DNA from: Streptomyces misionensis
Lineage (GTDB): Bacteria > Actinomycetota > Actinomycetes > Streptomycetales > Streptomycetaceae
Reading direction: 5' to 3'
DNA length: 64,000 nucleotides
NCBI RefSeq assembly: GCF_900104815.1
Contig: NZ_FNTD01000004.1
Span: forward strand, 4,728,501 to 4,792,500
Positions within the stretch are counted from its first letter, which is position 1; each line of letters starts with the position of its first letter. This document shows, piece after piece, positions 57,674-64,000 of this stretch. A model generated the notes under the pieces. It searched no databases. It had not been told where the DNA came from and was given only the letters and a program-made list of their open reading frames with translations. Made by a program: the position numbers and the translations under genes.

Positions 57674-58798
57674 GTGACTGAGATCGAGATCGGGCGCGGC
57701 AAGCGCGGCCGCCGGGCGTACGCCTTCGACGACATCGCCGTCGTCCCCAGCCGCCGTACGCGGGACCCGAAGGAGGTCTCGATCGCCTGGCAGATCGACG
57801 CCTACCGCTTCGAGCTGCCCTTCCTGGCCGCCCCCATGGACTCCGTGGTCTCCCCGGCCACGGCGATCCGCATCGGCGAGCTGGGCGGCCTCGGCGTCCT
57901 CAACCTCGAGGGCCTGTGGACCCGGTACGAGGACCCGCAGCCGCTGCTGGACGAGATCGCCGAGCTGCCGGCCGAGCGCGCCACCCGCCGCCTCCAGGAG
58001 ATCTACGCGGCGCCCATCAAGGAGGAGCTGATCGGCGCCCGCATCAAGGAGGTGCGCGACTCCGGCGTGGTCACGGCGGCCGCGCTCTCCCCGCAGCGCA
58101 CCGCCCAGTTCTCCAAGGCGGTCGTGGACGCCGGCGTGGACATCTTCGTCATCCGCGGCACCACGGTCTCCGCGGAGCACGTCTCGTCCTCGCACGAGCC
58201 GCTGAACCTGAAGCAGTTCATCTACGAGCTGGACGTCCCGGTGATCGTCGGCGGCTGCGCCACCTACACCGCCGCGCTGCACCTGATGCGCACCGGCGCG
58301 GCCGGTGTGCTGGTCGGCTTCGGCGGCGGCGCCGCGCACACCACGCGCAACGTGCTGGGCATCCAGGTCCCGATGGCCACGGCCGTCGCGGACGTGGCCG
58401 CGGCCCGCCGCGACTACATGGACGAGTCCGGCGGCCGGTACGTGCACGTCATCGCGGACGGCGGCGTCGGCTGGTCCGGCGACCTGCCCAAGGCGATCGC
58501 CTGCGGCGCCGACGCGGTGATGATGGGCTCCCCGCTGGCCCGCGCCACGGACGCGCCCGGCAAGGGCCACCACTGGGGCATGGAGGCGGTCAACGAGGAG
58601 CTGCCCCGCGGCAAGAAGGTCGACCTCGGCACCGTCGGCACCATCGAGGAGGTGCTCACCGGCCCGTCCCACACCCCGGACGGCTCGATGAACCTCTTCG
58701 GCGCCCTGCGCCGCGCGATGGCCACCACCGGCTACAGCGAGCTCAAGGAGTTCCAGCGGGTCGAGGTGACGGTCGCGGACAGCCAGCACAAGCGCTGA
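57674..58798 (+). CDS. guaB3: GuaB3 family IMP dehydrogenase-related protein
   Basis: A 374-residue barrel protein without CBS domains. The active-site loop reads GFGGGAAHTTRNVLG: at the position of the catalytic Cys of guaB stands His222. Phosphate-binding loops (IADGGVGWSGDLPKAI, MMGSPLARA) are kept. The family is widespread in actinobacteria; its reaction here is uncertain. The GTG start follows GGGAAAGG at a distance typical for Streptomyces. Confidence 0.93.
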   Translation: MTEIEIGRGKRGRRAYAFDDIAVVPSRRTRDPKEVSIAWQIDAYRFELPFLAAPMDSVVSPATAIRIGELGGLGVLNLEGLWTRYEDPQPLLDEIAELPAERATRRLQEIYAAPIKEELIGARIKEVRDSGVVTAAALSPQRTAQFSKAVVDAGVDIFVIRGTTVSAEHVSSSHEPLNLKQFIYELDVPVIVGGCATYTAALHLMRTGAAGVLVGFGGGAAHTTRNVLGIQVPMATAVADVAAARRDYMDESGGRYVHVIADGGVGWSGDLPKAIACGADAVMMGSPLARATDAPGKGHHWGMEAVNEELPRGKKVDLGTVGTIEEVLTGPSHTPDGSMNLFGALRRAMATTGYSELKEFQRVEVTVADSQHKR

Positions 58799-58824
58799 CC
58801 CGGCGCCGCACGGCTCCGTACGAT

Positions 58825-58865
58825 GGCAGGGGCCCGGTCACCGACGCGGTGGCCGGGCCCCTGCC
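58825..58865. terminator. Bidirectional terminator after guaB3
   Basis: GGCAGGGGCCCGG (58825-58837) pairs with CCGGGCCCCTGCC (58853-58865), with TCACC/GGTGG pairing inside. It separates converging genes. Confidence 0.85.
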
Positions 58866-58872
58866 GTGCGTC

Positions 58873-59445
58873 CTACAGCGCGGACTTCTTGGCGGCCGAG
58901 AACGAGGCGAAGCCGGCGATGGCGAAGAAGACGAAGGTGAGCAGGTCGGCGTCCTCCTTCCAGGCCCTCTGGACCACGTCGAAGTGGTCGAAGAAGACCT
59001 GGGAGAAGCCGAGGCCGGTCTCCTTGGCCCCGATCATGGCCTCGCCCACCAGCTGGCCGAAGTAGACCGCGACGAGCGCCAGCACCACGGAGGCGACCGG
59101 CAGGACGGGGTTGCGGCCGCCCGCCTTGCCCGCGGCGAGGCCGATGACGAAGCCGACGCCCACGGCCGCGTAGCCGATCTCGTGCTTGGTGGCGCCGATG
59201 ACGGCGCCGTAGAGCGCGGCGGCGACCACGGCGGCGACGGCCGCGGCGACCAGGCCGACGACCAGGTTGTCGCGGACCGGCGCGGGCGCGGCGGGGGCGG
59301 CCGGCCCGGCGGGCGGCGCCATCGGCGCGGCGCCCGGGACACCCGGCTGCGGCGGGTACGGGGCGCCGGCCGGGGCCTGCTGCGCGTACGGGTTGGCGTC
59401 GACCGGGCCGGGCTGCGGCTGCGGCGGTGGTGCTGACTGGCTCAT
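58873..59445 (-). CDS. Uncharacterised membrane protein with Pro-rich N-terminus
   Basis: A 190-residue protein: a Pro/Gln/Ala-rich cytoplasmic N-terminus (about 1-65), then four hydrophobic segments (NLVVGLVAAAVAAVVAAALY, IGYAAVGVGFVIGLAAG, ASVVLALVAVYFGQLVG, and the last FFAIAGFASFSAA). No catalytic motif is visible. The start MSQSAPPPQ is used; the frame is open nine codons further. Confidence 0.8.
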   Translation of the reverse strand: MSQSAPPPQPQPGPVDANPYAQQAPAGAPYPPQPGVPGAAPMAPPAGPAAPAAPAPVRDNLVVGLVAAAVAAVVAAALYGAVIGATKHEIGYAAVGVGFVIGLAAGKAGGRNPVLPVASVVLALVAVYFGQLVGEAMIGAKETGLGFSQVFFDHFDVVQRAWKEDADLLTFVFFAIAGFASFSAAKKSAL

Positions 59446-59583
59446 GACAGGAATCCCCCCGTGCTGTGGCACAACTGGATGAAGTGAGGTGTCGACCGGC
59501 TCGCACTCGGGTGCGGCGAGTCCGGGGGAGATTAGCAGGCGGGGATGACAACGCCGGGGTTGTTTTCCTGTCGTGACCCGGCC

Positions 59584-60792
59584 TCAGAGCCGGTGCGCGG
59601 CTCCCGTGGGGGTGGCTCCCCGGGTGTCCAGCAGGAGTTGGGCCTTCACGGACAGGCCCTGGAGGTCGTAGGTGCGGTGCTGCTGGAGCAGGATCGTCAG
59701 GTCGGCGCCGGCGGCGGCCTCGTAGAGCGAGTCCACGCGCGGGACCGGGCGGTCCAGGACGCTCCAGGCGGGCACGTAGGGGTCGTGGTAGCTCACGGAC
59801 GCGCCCAGCTCCATCAGGCGCACGGCGATCTCGCGCGCGGGCGCGCCCTGCTGGTCGGCGAGGTCCGCCTTGTAGGTCACGCCGAGCAGCAGCACCCGCG
59901 CGCCCCGGGCGGACTTGCCGTGCTCGTTGAGCAGGGTGGCGGCGCGCTGGACGACATAGCCGGGCATCCGGTTGTTGACCTGCTGGGCCAGTTCCACCAT
60001 GCGCAGGGCGCGGCTCGCCCGGCCGGTCAGGTCCTGCGGGGCGGCGTGCCCGCCGACGCCGGGCCCCGGCCGGAACGCCTGGAAGCCGAACGGCTTGGTC
60101 TCCGCGCAGCGGATGACGTCCCACAGGTCGACGCCGAGTTCGTGGCAGAGCACGGCCATCTCGTTGACCAGCGCGATGTTGACGTGCCGGAAGTTGGTCT
60201 CCAGCAGCTGGACCGCCTCGGCCTCGCGCAGCCCGCGCGCGCGGACCACCTTGTCGGTGAGCCGGCCGTAGAAGGCGGCGGCCGACTCGGTGCAGGCCGG
60301 GGTGAGGCCCCCGATGACCTTGGGGGTGCCGGCGGGGGTGTGCGCGCGGTTGCCGGGGTCGACCCGGCTGGGGGAGTAGGCGAGGTGGAAGTCGCGGCCC
60401 GCACGCAGCCCGGAGCCCTCTTCGAGCAGCGGGCGCAGGAACTCCTCGGTGGTCCCCGGCGGCACGGGGGACTCCAGGATGACCGTGGTGTGCGGGCGCA
60501 GCCGTTCGGCCAGGGCGCGGGCTGCGGCCTCGACCTGGCCGAGGTCCGGGCCACCGTCGGCGCCGCGCGGGGTCGGCGCGCAGATCACCGCGGTGCGCAC
60601 CCGGCCGAGCTGGGCCGGGTCGGTGGCGCGCCGGAACCCGGACGCGTGCATCCGGCGCAGCTCGGCCGGGCTCAGCGGCCCCGCCTCGGGGCCGGTGGCA
60701 TAGCCGAGGGTGGAGATGCCGGCGGCCACCGCGGCCTGGGCCAGCGGCAAACCGTAGGGGCCGAGTCCGATGACGGCGAGGTCTGCGGGCAT
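59584..60792 (-). CDS. UDP-sugar 6-dehydrogenase-like protein without catalytic residues
   Basis: A 402-residue protein with the three-domain fold of UDP-glucose/UDP-ManNAc dehydrogenases: N-terminal NAD site (AVIGLGPYGLPLA), central helices (NFRHVNIALVNEMAVLCHEL, then KPFGFQAFRPGPGVGGH) and C-terminal domain (LLLGVTYKADLADQQGAPA). The catalytic set is changed: the Cys of GGHC is Ala250 (GGHAAP), the Glu of YSPER is Ser142 (YSPSR), and the usual Lys before the helix is Gln195. It probably cannot perform the two-step oxidation. Confidence 0.88.
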   Translation of the reverse strand: MPADLAVIGLGPYGLPLAQAAVAAGISTLGYATGPEAGPLSPAELRRMHASGFRRATDPAQLGRVRTAVICAPTPRGADGGPDLGQVEAAARALAERLRPHTTVILESPVPPGTTEEFLRPLLEEGSGLRAGRDFHLAYSPSRVDPGNRAHTPAGTPKVIGGLTPACTESAAAFYGRLTDKVVRARGLREAEAVQLLETNFRHVNIALVNEMAVLCHELGVDLWDVIRCAETKPFGFQAFRPGPGVGGHAAPQDLTGRASRALRMVELAQQVNNRMPGYVVQRAATLLNEHGKSARGARVLLLGVTYKADLADQQGAPAREIAVRLMELGASVSYHDPYVPAWSVLDRPVPRVDSLYEAAAGADLTILLQQHRTYDLQGLSVKAQLLLDTRGATPTGAAHRL

Positions 60793-61073
60793 GGCGTGGG
60801 CCGTCCTTCCCAATAACCGAAGCGGAACGGATGCGCAACCGCTGTGGACGAGATGAGCGAGCGCACTGTCACACTAGGAGTAAATATGACCGTTATGTGG
60901 GATTCTGTTCGTGTGTCTTCCCGGGGTTGCGCCCCAGTTGTCCACAGGCCGCGGGCGCGTGGTGGCCGAAGTCGGGCAAGCCGGTCAGAATTTGGGCAGG
61001 AGGTGGGGGTGATCCGGGCTTCGCCCACCGGGTGCGGCCGACGCGAGCGAGGCAGCGACAGCGGGAGGCAGCG
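60793..61073. other. Divergent promoter region of the dehydrogenase-like gene and glpD
   Basis: The stretch holds no gene. It includes an A+T-richer segment at 60868-60910 (GGAGTAAATATGACCG) that is a likely place for promoters of one or both genes, and GGAAGGAC before the minus-strand start. No glycerol-regulator operator is recognisable. Confidence 0.4.
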
Positions 61074-62783
61074 GTGAGGACAGGGACTCTGGGACCGGCG
61101 CAGCGCGCCGAGGCACTGGCGGCCATGGCCGAGCGCGAGCTGGACGTACTGGTGATCGGCGGTGGCGTGGTCGGTGCGGGCACCGCGCTGGACGCCGTCA
61201 CTCGCGGCCTGTCCACCGGTCTGGTCGAGGCGCGGGACTGGGCCTCCGGCACCTCCAGCCGGTCCAGCAAGCTCATACACGGCGGTCTGCGCTATCTGGA
61301 GATGCTCGACTTCGCCCTGGTCCGCGAGGCGCTGAAGGAGCGCGGCCTGCTCCTGGAGCGGCTCGCCCCGCACCTGGTCAAACCGGTGCCGTTCCTCTAC
61401 CCGTTGCAGCACCGCGGCTGGGAGCGGCTGTACGCGGGCTCCGGCGTCGCGCTCTACGACGCGATGTCCATGGCCCGCGGGCACGGCCGGGGACTGCCCG
61501 TGCACCGCCACCTGAGCCGCCGTCACGCCCTGCGGGTGGCGCCCTGCCTGCGCAAGGACGCCCTCGTCGGCGCCCTCCAGTACTACGACGCCCAGGTGGA
61601 CGACGCCCGCTTCGTGGTCACGCTGGTGCGCACGGCGGCGTCGTACGGCGCGAAGGTGGCCAACCGGGCGCGCGTCACCGGCTTCCTGCGCGAGGGCGAG
61701 CGGGTCGTCGGCGCCCGGGTGCGGGACGTGGAGGGCGGCGGGGAGTACGAGGTCCGCGCCCGGCAGATCGTCAACGCCACCGGTGTGTGGACCGACGACA
61801 CCCAGGGCATGGTGGGCGAGCGCGGCCAGTTCCACGTGCGCGCCTCCAAGGGCATCCACCTGGTCGTGCCGAAGGACCGCATCCACTCCACCACCGGGCT
61901 GATCCTGCGCACCGAGAAGTCCGTGCTCTTCGTCATCCCCTGGGGCCGGCACTGGATCGTCGGCACCACCGACACCGACTGGGACCTCGACAAGGCCCAC
62001 CCGGCCGCCTCCAGCGCCGACATCGACTACCTGCTGGAACACGTCAACTCGGTGCTGGCCGTGCCGCTCGGCCGCGACGACGTGCAGGGGGTGTACGCGG
62101 GGCTGCGTCCGCTGCTGGCCGGCGAGTCCGACGCCACCAGCAAGCTGTCCCGCGAACACACGGTGGCCCACCCGGCGCCGGGCCTGGTGGTCGTGGCCGG
62201 CGGCAAGTACACCACCTACCGGGTGATGGCCAAGGACGCCGTCGACGAGGCGGTGCACGGCCTGGACCAGCGGGTCGCCGACTGCGTGACCGAGGAGACC
62301 CCGCTGCTGGGCGCGGAGGGCTACCAGGCGCTGTGGAACGCGCGGGCCCGCATCGCCGCCCGCACCGGACTGCACGTGGTCCGGGTGGAACACCTGCTGA
62401 ACCGGTACGGCTCGATGGCCGAGGAGATCTTCGACCTCATATCCGCGGACCCCGCGCTCGGCGCACCGCTGCGCGCCGCCGACGACTATCTGCGCGCCGA
62501 GGTGGTGTACGCCGCCTCGCACGAGGGCGCCCGGCACCTGGACGACGTCCTCACCCGGCGCACCCGCATCTCCATCGAGACCTTCGACCGGGGCACCCGC
62601 AGCGCCCGCGAGGCGGCCGAGCTGATGGCGCCGGTCCTGGGGTGGGACGAGGACCGGATCGCCCGCGAGGTCGAGCACTACGAGAAGCGCGTGGAGGCCG
62701 AGCGGGAGTCCCAGCTCCAGCCCGACGACCTCACGGCGGACGCGGCGCGGCTCGGGGCGCCGGACATCGTGCCGCTCACCTGA
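61074..62783 (+). CDS. glpD: Aerobic glycerol-3-phosphate dehydrogenase
   Basis: GlpD oxidises glycerol 3-phosphate to dihydroxyacetone phosphate and passes electrons to the quinone pool. The 569-residue protein has the FAD motif VLVIGGGVVGAGTALDAVTR (about residues 23-42), the GTSSRSSKLIHGGLRYLE signature and the C-terminal DAO domain. GTG start with GGGAGG seven bases upstream; upstream codons are not conserved. Confidence 0.96.
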   Translation: MRTGTLGPAQRAEALAAMAERELDVLVIGGGVVGAGTALDAVTRGLSTGLVEARDWASGTSSRSSKLIHGGLRYLEMLDFALVREALKERGLLLERLAPHLVKPVPFLYPLQHRGWERLYAGSGVALYDAMSMARGHGRGLPVHRHLSRRHALRVAPCLRKDALVGALQYYDAQVDDARFVVTLVRTAASYGAKVANRARVTGFLREGERVVGARVRDVEGGGEYEVRARQIVNATGVWTDDTQGMVGERGQFHVRASKGIHLVVPKDRIHSTTGLILRTEKSVLFVIPWGRHWIVGTTDTDWDLDKAHPAASSADIDYLLEHVNSVLAVPLGRDDVQGVYAGLRPLLAGESDATSKLSREHTVAHPAPGLVVVAGGKYTTYRVMAKDAVDEAVHGLDQRVADCVTEETPLLGAEGYQALWNARARIAARTGLHVVRVEHLLNRYGSMAEEIFDLISADPALGAPLRAADDYLRAEVVYAASHEGARHLDDVLTRRTRISIETFDRGTRSAREAAELMAPVLGWDEDRIAREVEHYEKRVEAERESQLQPDDLTADAARLGAPDIVPLT

Positions 62784-63027
62784 CCGCGAACGCCCGACAG
62801 CGGGCCCGGGGCGGTGGTCCGGCCGCCCCTCGGCGGGGGCCGGGGCAGCGGTTTGGCCGGGTGTGCCCGAAGGGTCGGCACCCCGGGTCGCCGCTTTCTC
62901 ACGGGCCGTCATCCCGCCGGGCGCGAGGGGCGCTTCGGTGGGCCCGGGGAGCGGGGCCGGGGAGGGCCCCAGGGCATCGACCACTTGCCGGGTGAGAGAC
63001 AATGGAGGCTCTGTCAGGGCGGGTTGT
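62784..63027 (+). other. Gap between glpD and the kinase gene
   Basis: Non-coding, 244 bases. Small hairpins near 62794-62809 (GCCCG/CGGGC) and 62857-62886 (CCGGGTG with CACC(C)CGG) may end the glpD transcript. Confidence 0.4.
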
Positions 63028-64000
63028 ATGAGGGGACGCATGTCGGAGGCGGAGCGGGCGGGGACATCTCGTCAGGAGACTCGTCAGGGCAAGAGCGGAC
63101 GGCGTCTCCTCGCCGGGCGGTACCGGCTGGGAGACGTGCTGGGCCGCGGCGGCATGGGCACGGTCTGGCGCGCCGAGGACGAGACCCTGGGCCGGACGGT
63201 CGCCGTCAAGGAACTGCGGTTCCCGTCGAACATCGACGAGGAGGAGAAGCGGCGCCTGATCACGCGCACCCTGCGCGAGGCCAAGGCGATCGCCCGGATC
63301 CGCAACAACAGCGCGGTGACGGTCTTCGACGTGGTCGACGAGGACGACCGGCCCTGGATCGTCATGGAACTGGTGGAGGGCAAGTCCCTCGCCGAGGTCA
63401 TCCGCGAGGACGGCGTGCTCAAGCCCCGGCGCGCCGCCGAGGTCGGCCTCGCCGTCCTGGACGTGCTGCGCTCCGCCCACCGCGAGGGCATCCTGCACCG
63501 GGACGTGAAGCCGTCCAACGTGCTCATCGCCGAGGACGGCCGGGTCGTCCTCACCGACTTCGGCATCGCCCAGGTCGAGGGCGACCCGTCCATCACCTCC
63601 ACCGGCATGCTCGTCGGCGCCCCGTCCTACATCTCCCCGGAGCGCGCCCGCGGCCACAAGCCCGGACCGGCCGCCGACCTGTGGTCGCTCGGCGGTCTGC
63701 TGTACGCGGCGGTCGAGGGCGTGCCGCCGTACGACAAGGGTTCGGCGATCGCCACGCTCACCGCGGTGATGACCGAGCCGCTGGAGGAGCCCAAGAACGC
63801 GGGCCCGCTGCGGGACGTCATCTACGGCCTGCTCAGCAAGGACCCGGCCAAGCGGCTCGACGACGCCGGGGCCCGGGCGCTGCTGAACAAGGTGATCCAC
63901 GCGCCCGAACCGGAGCCGCTGGACGCCACCCGCGTGGTGCCGCTGCCGGTGCAGCCCGACGGCGAGGGCAAGCGGGGCGAGGAGGCCGCGGAGAAGCTGC
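63028..64000 (+). CDS. Eukaryotic-type Ser/Thr protein kinase (5' part)
   Basis: About 324 residues are visible before the window ends. The kinase domain has the Gly-rich loop GRGGMGTVW, the ATP Lys in VAVKEL, the RD motif HRDVKPSN, DFG and a SPE motif (residues about 25-290), followed by a Pro/Glu-rich juxtamembrane-like linker. ATG at 63028 is used; 63040 (MSEAERAG) is equally possible. Related Streptomyces genomes carry several such kinases here. Confidence 0.92.
   Translation, partial: MRGRMSEAERAGTSRQETRQGKSGRRLLAGRYRLGDVLGRGGMGTVWRAEDETLGRTVAVKELRFPSNIDEEEKRRLITRTLREAKAIARIRNNSAVTVFDVVDEDDRPWIVMELVEGKSLAEVIREDGVLKPRRAAEVGLAVLDVLRSAHREGILHRDVKPSNVLIAEDGRVVLTDFGIAQVEGDPSITSTGMLVGAPSYISPERARGHKPGPAADLWSLGGLLYAAVEGVPPYDKGSAIATLTAVMTEPLEEPKNAGPLRDVIYGLLSKDPAKRLDDAGARALLNKVIHAPEPEPLDATRVVPLPVQPDGEGKRGEEAAEKL

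Noticed and set aside
57674..58798. Calling guaB3 a second IMP dehydrogenase
   Set aside because: The catalytic Cys position is His and the CBS pair is absent, so the enzymatic name would overstate what the sequence shows.

Overview
The window is a G+C-rich actinobacterial chromosome segment. The gene order, the wbl gene whiD, the developmental regulator bldM, the sigma factor shbA, a groES-groEL1 operon under two CIRCE elements and abundant GTG starts all point to a Streptomyces core region. I saw no insertion sequence, prophage, CRISPR array, rRNA gene or fully canonical tRNA gene.

Layout. 1-20200: the S10, spc and alpha ribosomal clusters, from rpsJ to rplQ, with secY, adk, map, infA and rpoA inside, then truA, a divergent membrane protein gene and rplM-rpsI. 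Strong hairpins cut this run into units: rpsJ to rplO, secY-adk, map, infA to rplQ, and rplM-rpsI. 20300-29900: cell-wall precursor and cofactor genes (glmM, a DUF389 gene, coaA, glmS, a short-chain dehydrogenase gene, acpS, nnr, alr). 29900-35220: an alpha/beta hydrolase gene and the t6A genes tsaE, tsaB, rimI and tsaD, interrupted by a 52-codon gene and a YkuD-like protein that lacks its catalytic Cys.

35220-35400 holds the most interesting object. It is a compact RNA gene with a good vegetative promoter, a 73-nt tRNA-like body with encoded CCA, and an intrinsic terminator. The fold reads as a tRNA-Gly (anticodon UCC, U73, G1-C72, C2-G71, G3-C70), but the T-loop begins U-G-C instead of U-U-C. 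That change is known from staphylococcal tRNA-Gly species that serve peptidoglycan bridge synthesis. Streptomyces peptidoglycan carries a glycine bridge, so a dedicated non-ribosomal tRNA-Gly is an attractive hypothesis.

35366-43000: a four-repeat membrane protein gene and a sugar-uptake operon (lipoprotein, two permeases, GH3 beta-glucosidase, no ATPase) with a divergent LacI regulator. 43000-47240: an LCP-family gene, a methyltransferase gene and two tandem polysaccharide-deacetylase-like lipoproteins, the second lacking its metal-binding histidines. 47260-53210: groES-groEL1, then a DUF3293 protein, a SnoaL-like protein, a dehydrogenase, a MOSC protein and a LysR regulator. 53300-58800: the developmental and purine block whiD, bldM (with a consensus sigma-BldN promoter), shbA, guaB and a GuaB3-type gene. 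58870-64000: a membrane protein gene, a nucleotide-sugar dehydrogenase-like gene without its catalytic residues, glpD and the start of a Ser/Thr kinase gene.

Two themes recur. Several enzyme-family members have lost the residues that define catalysis. Many genes have a -10 hexamer 6-8 nt before the start codon, which predicts leaderless mRNAs.
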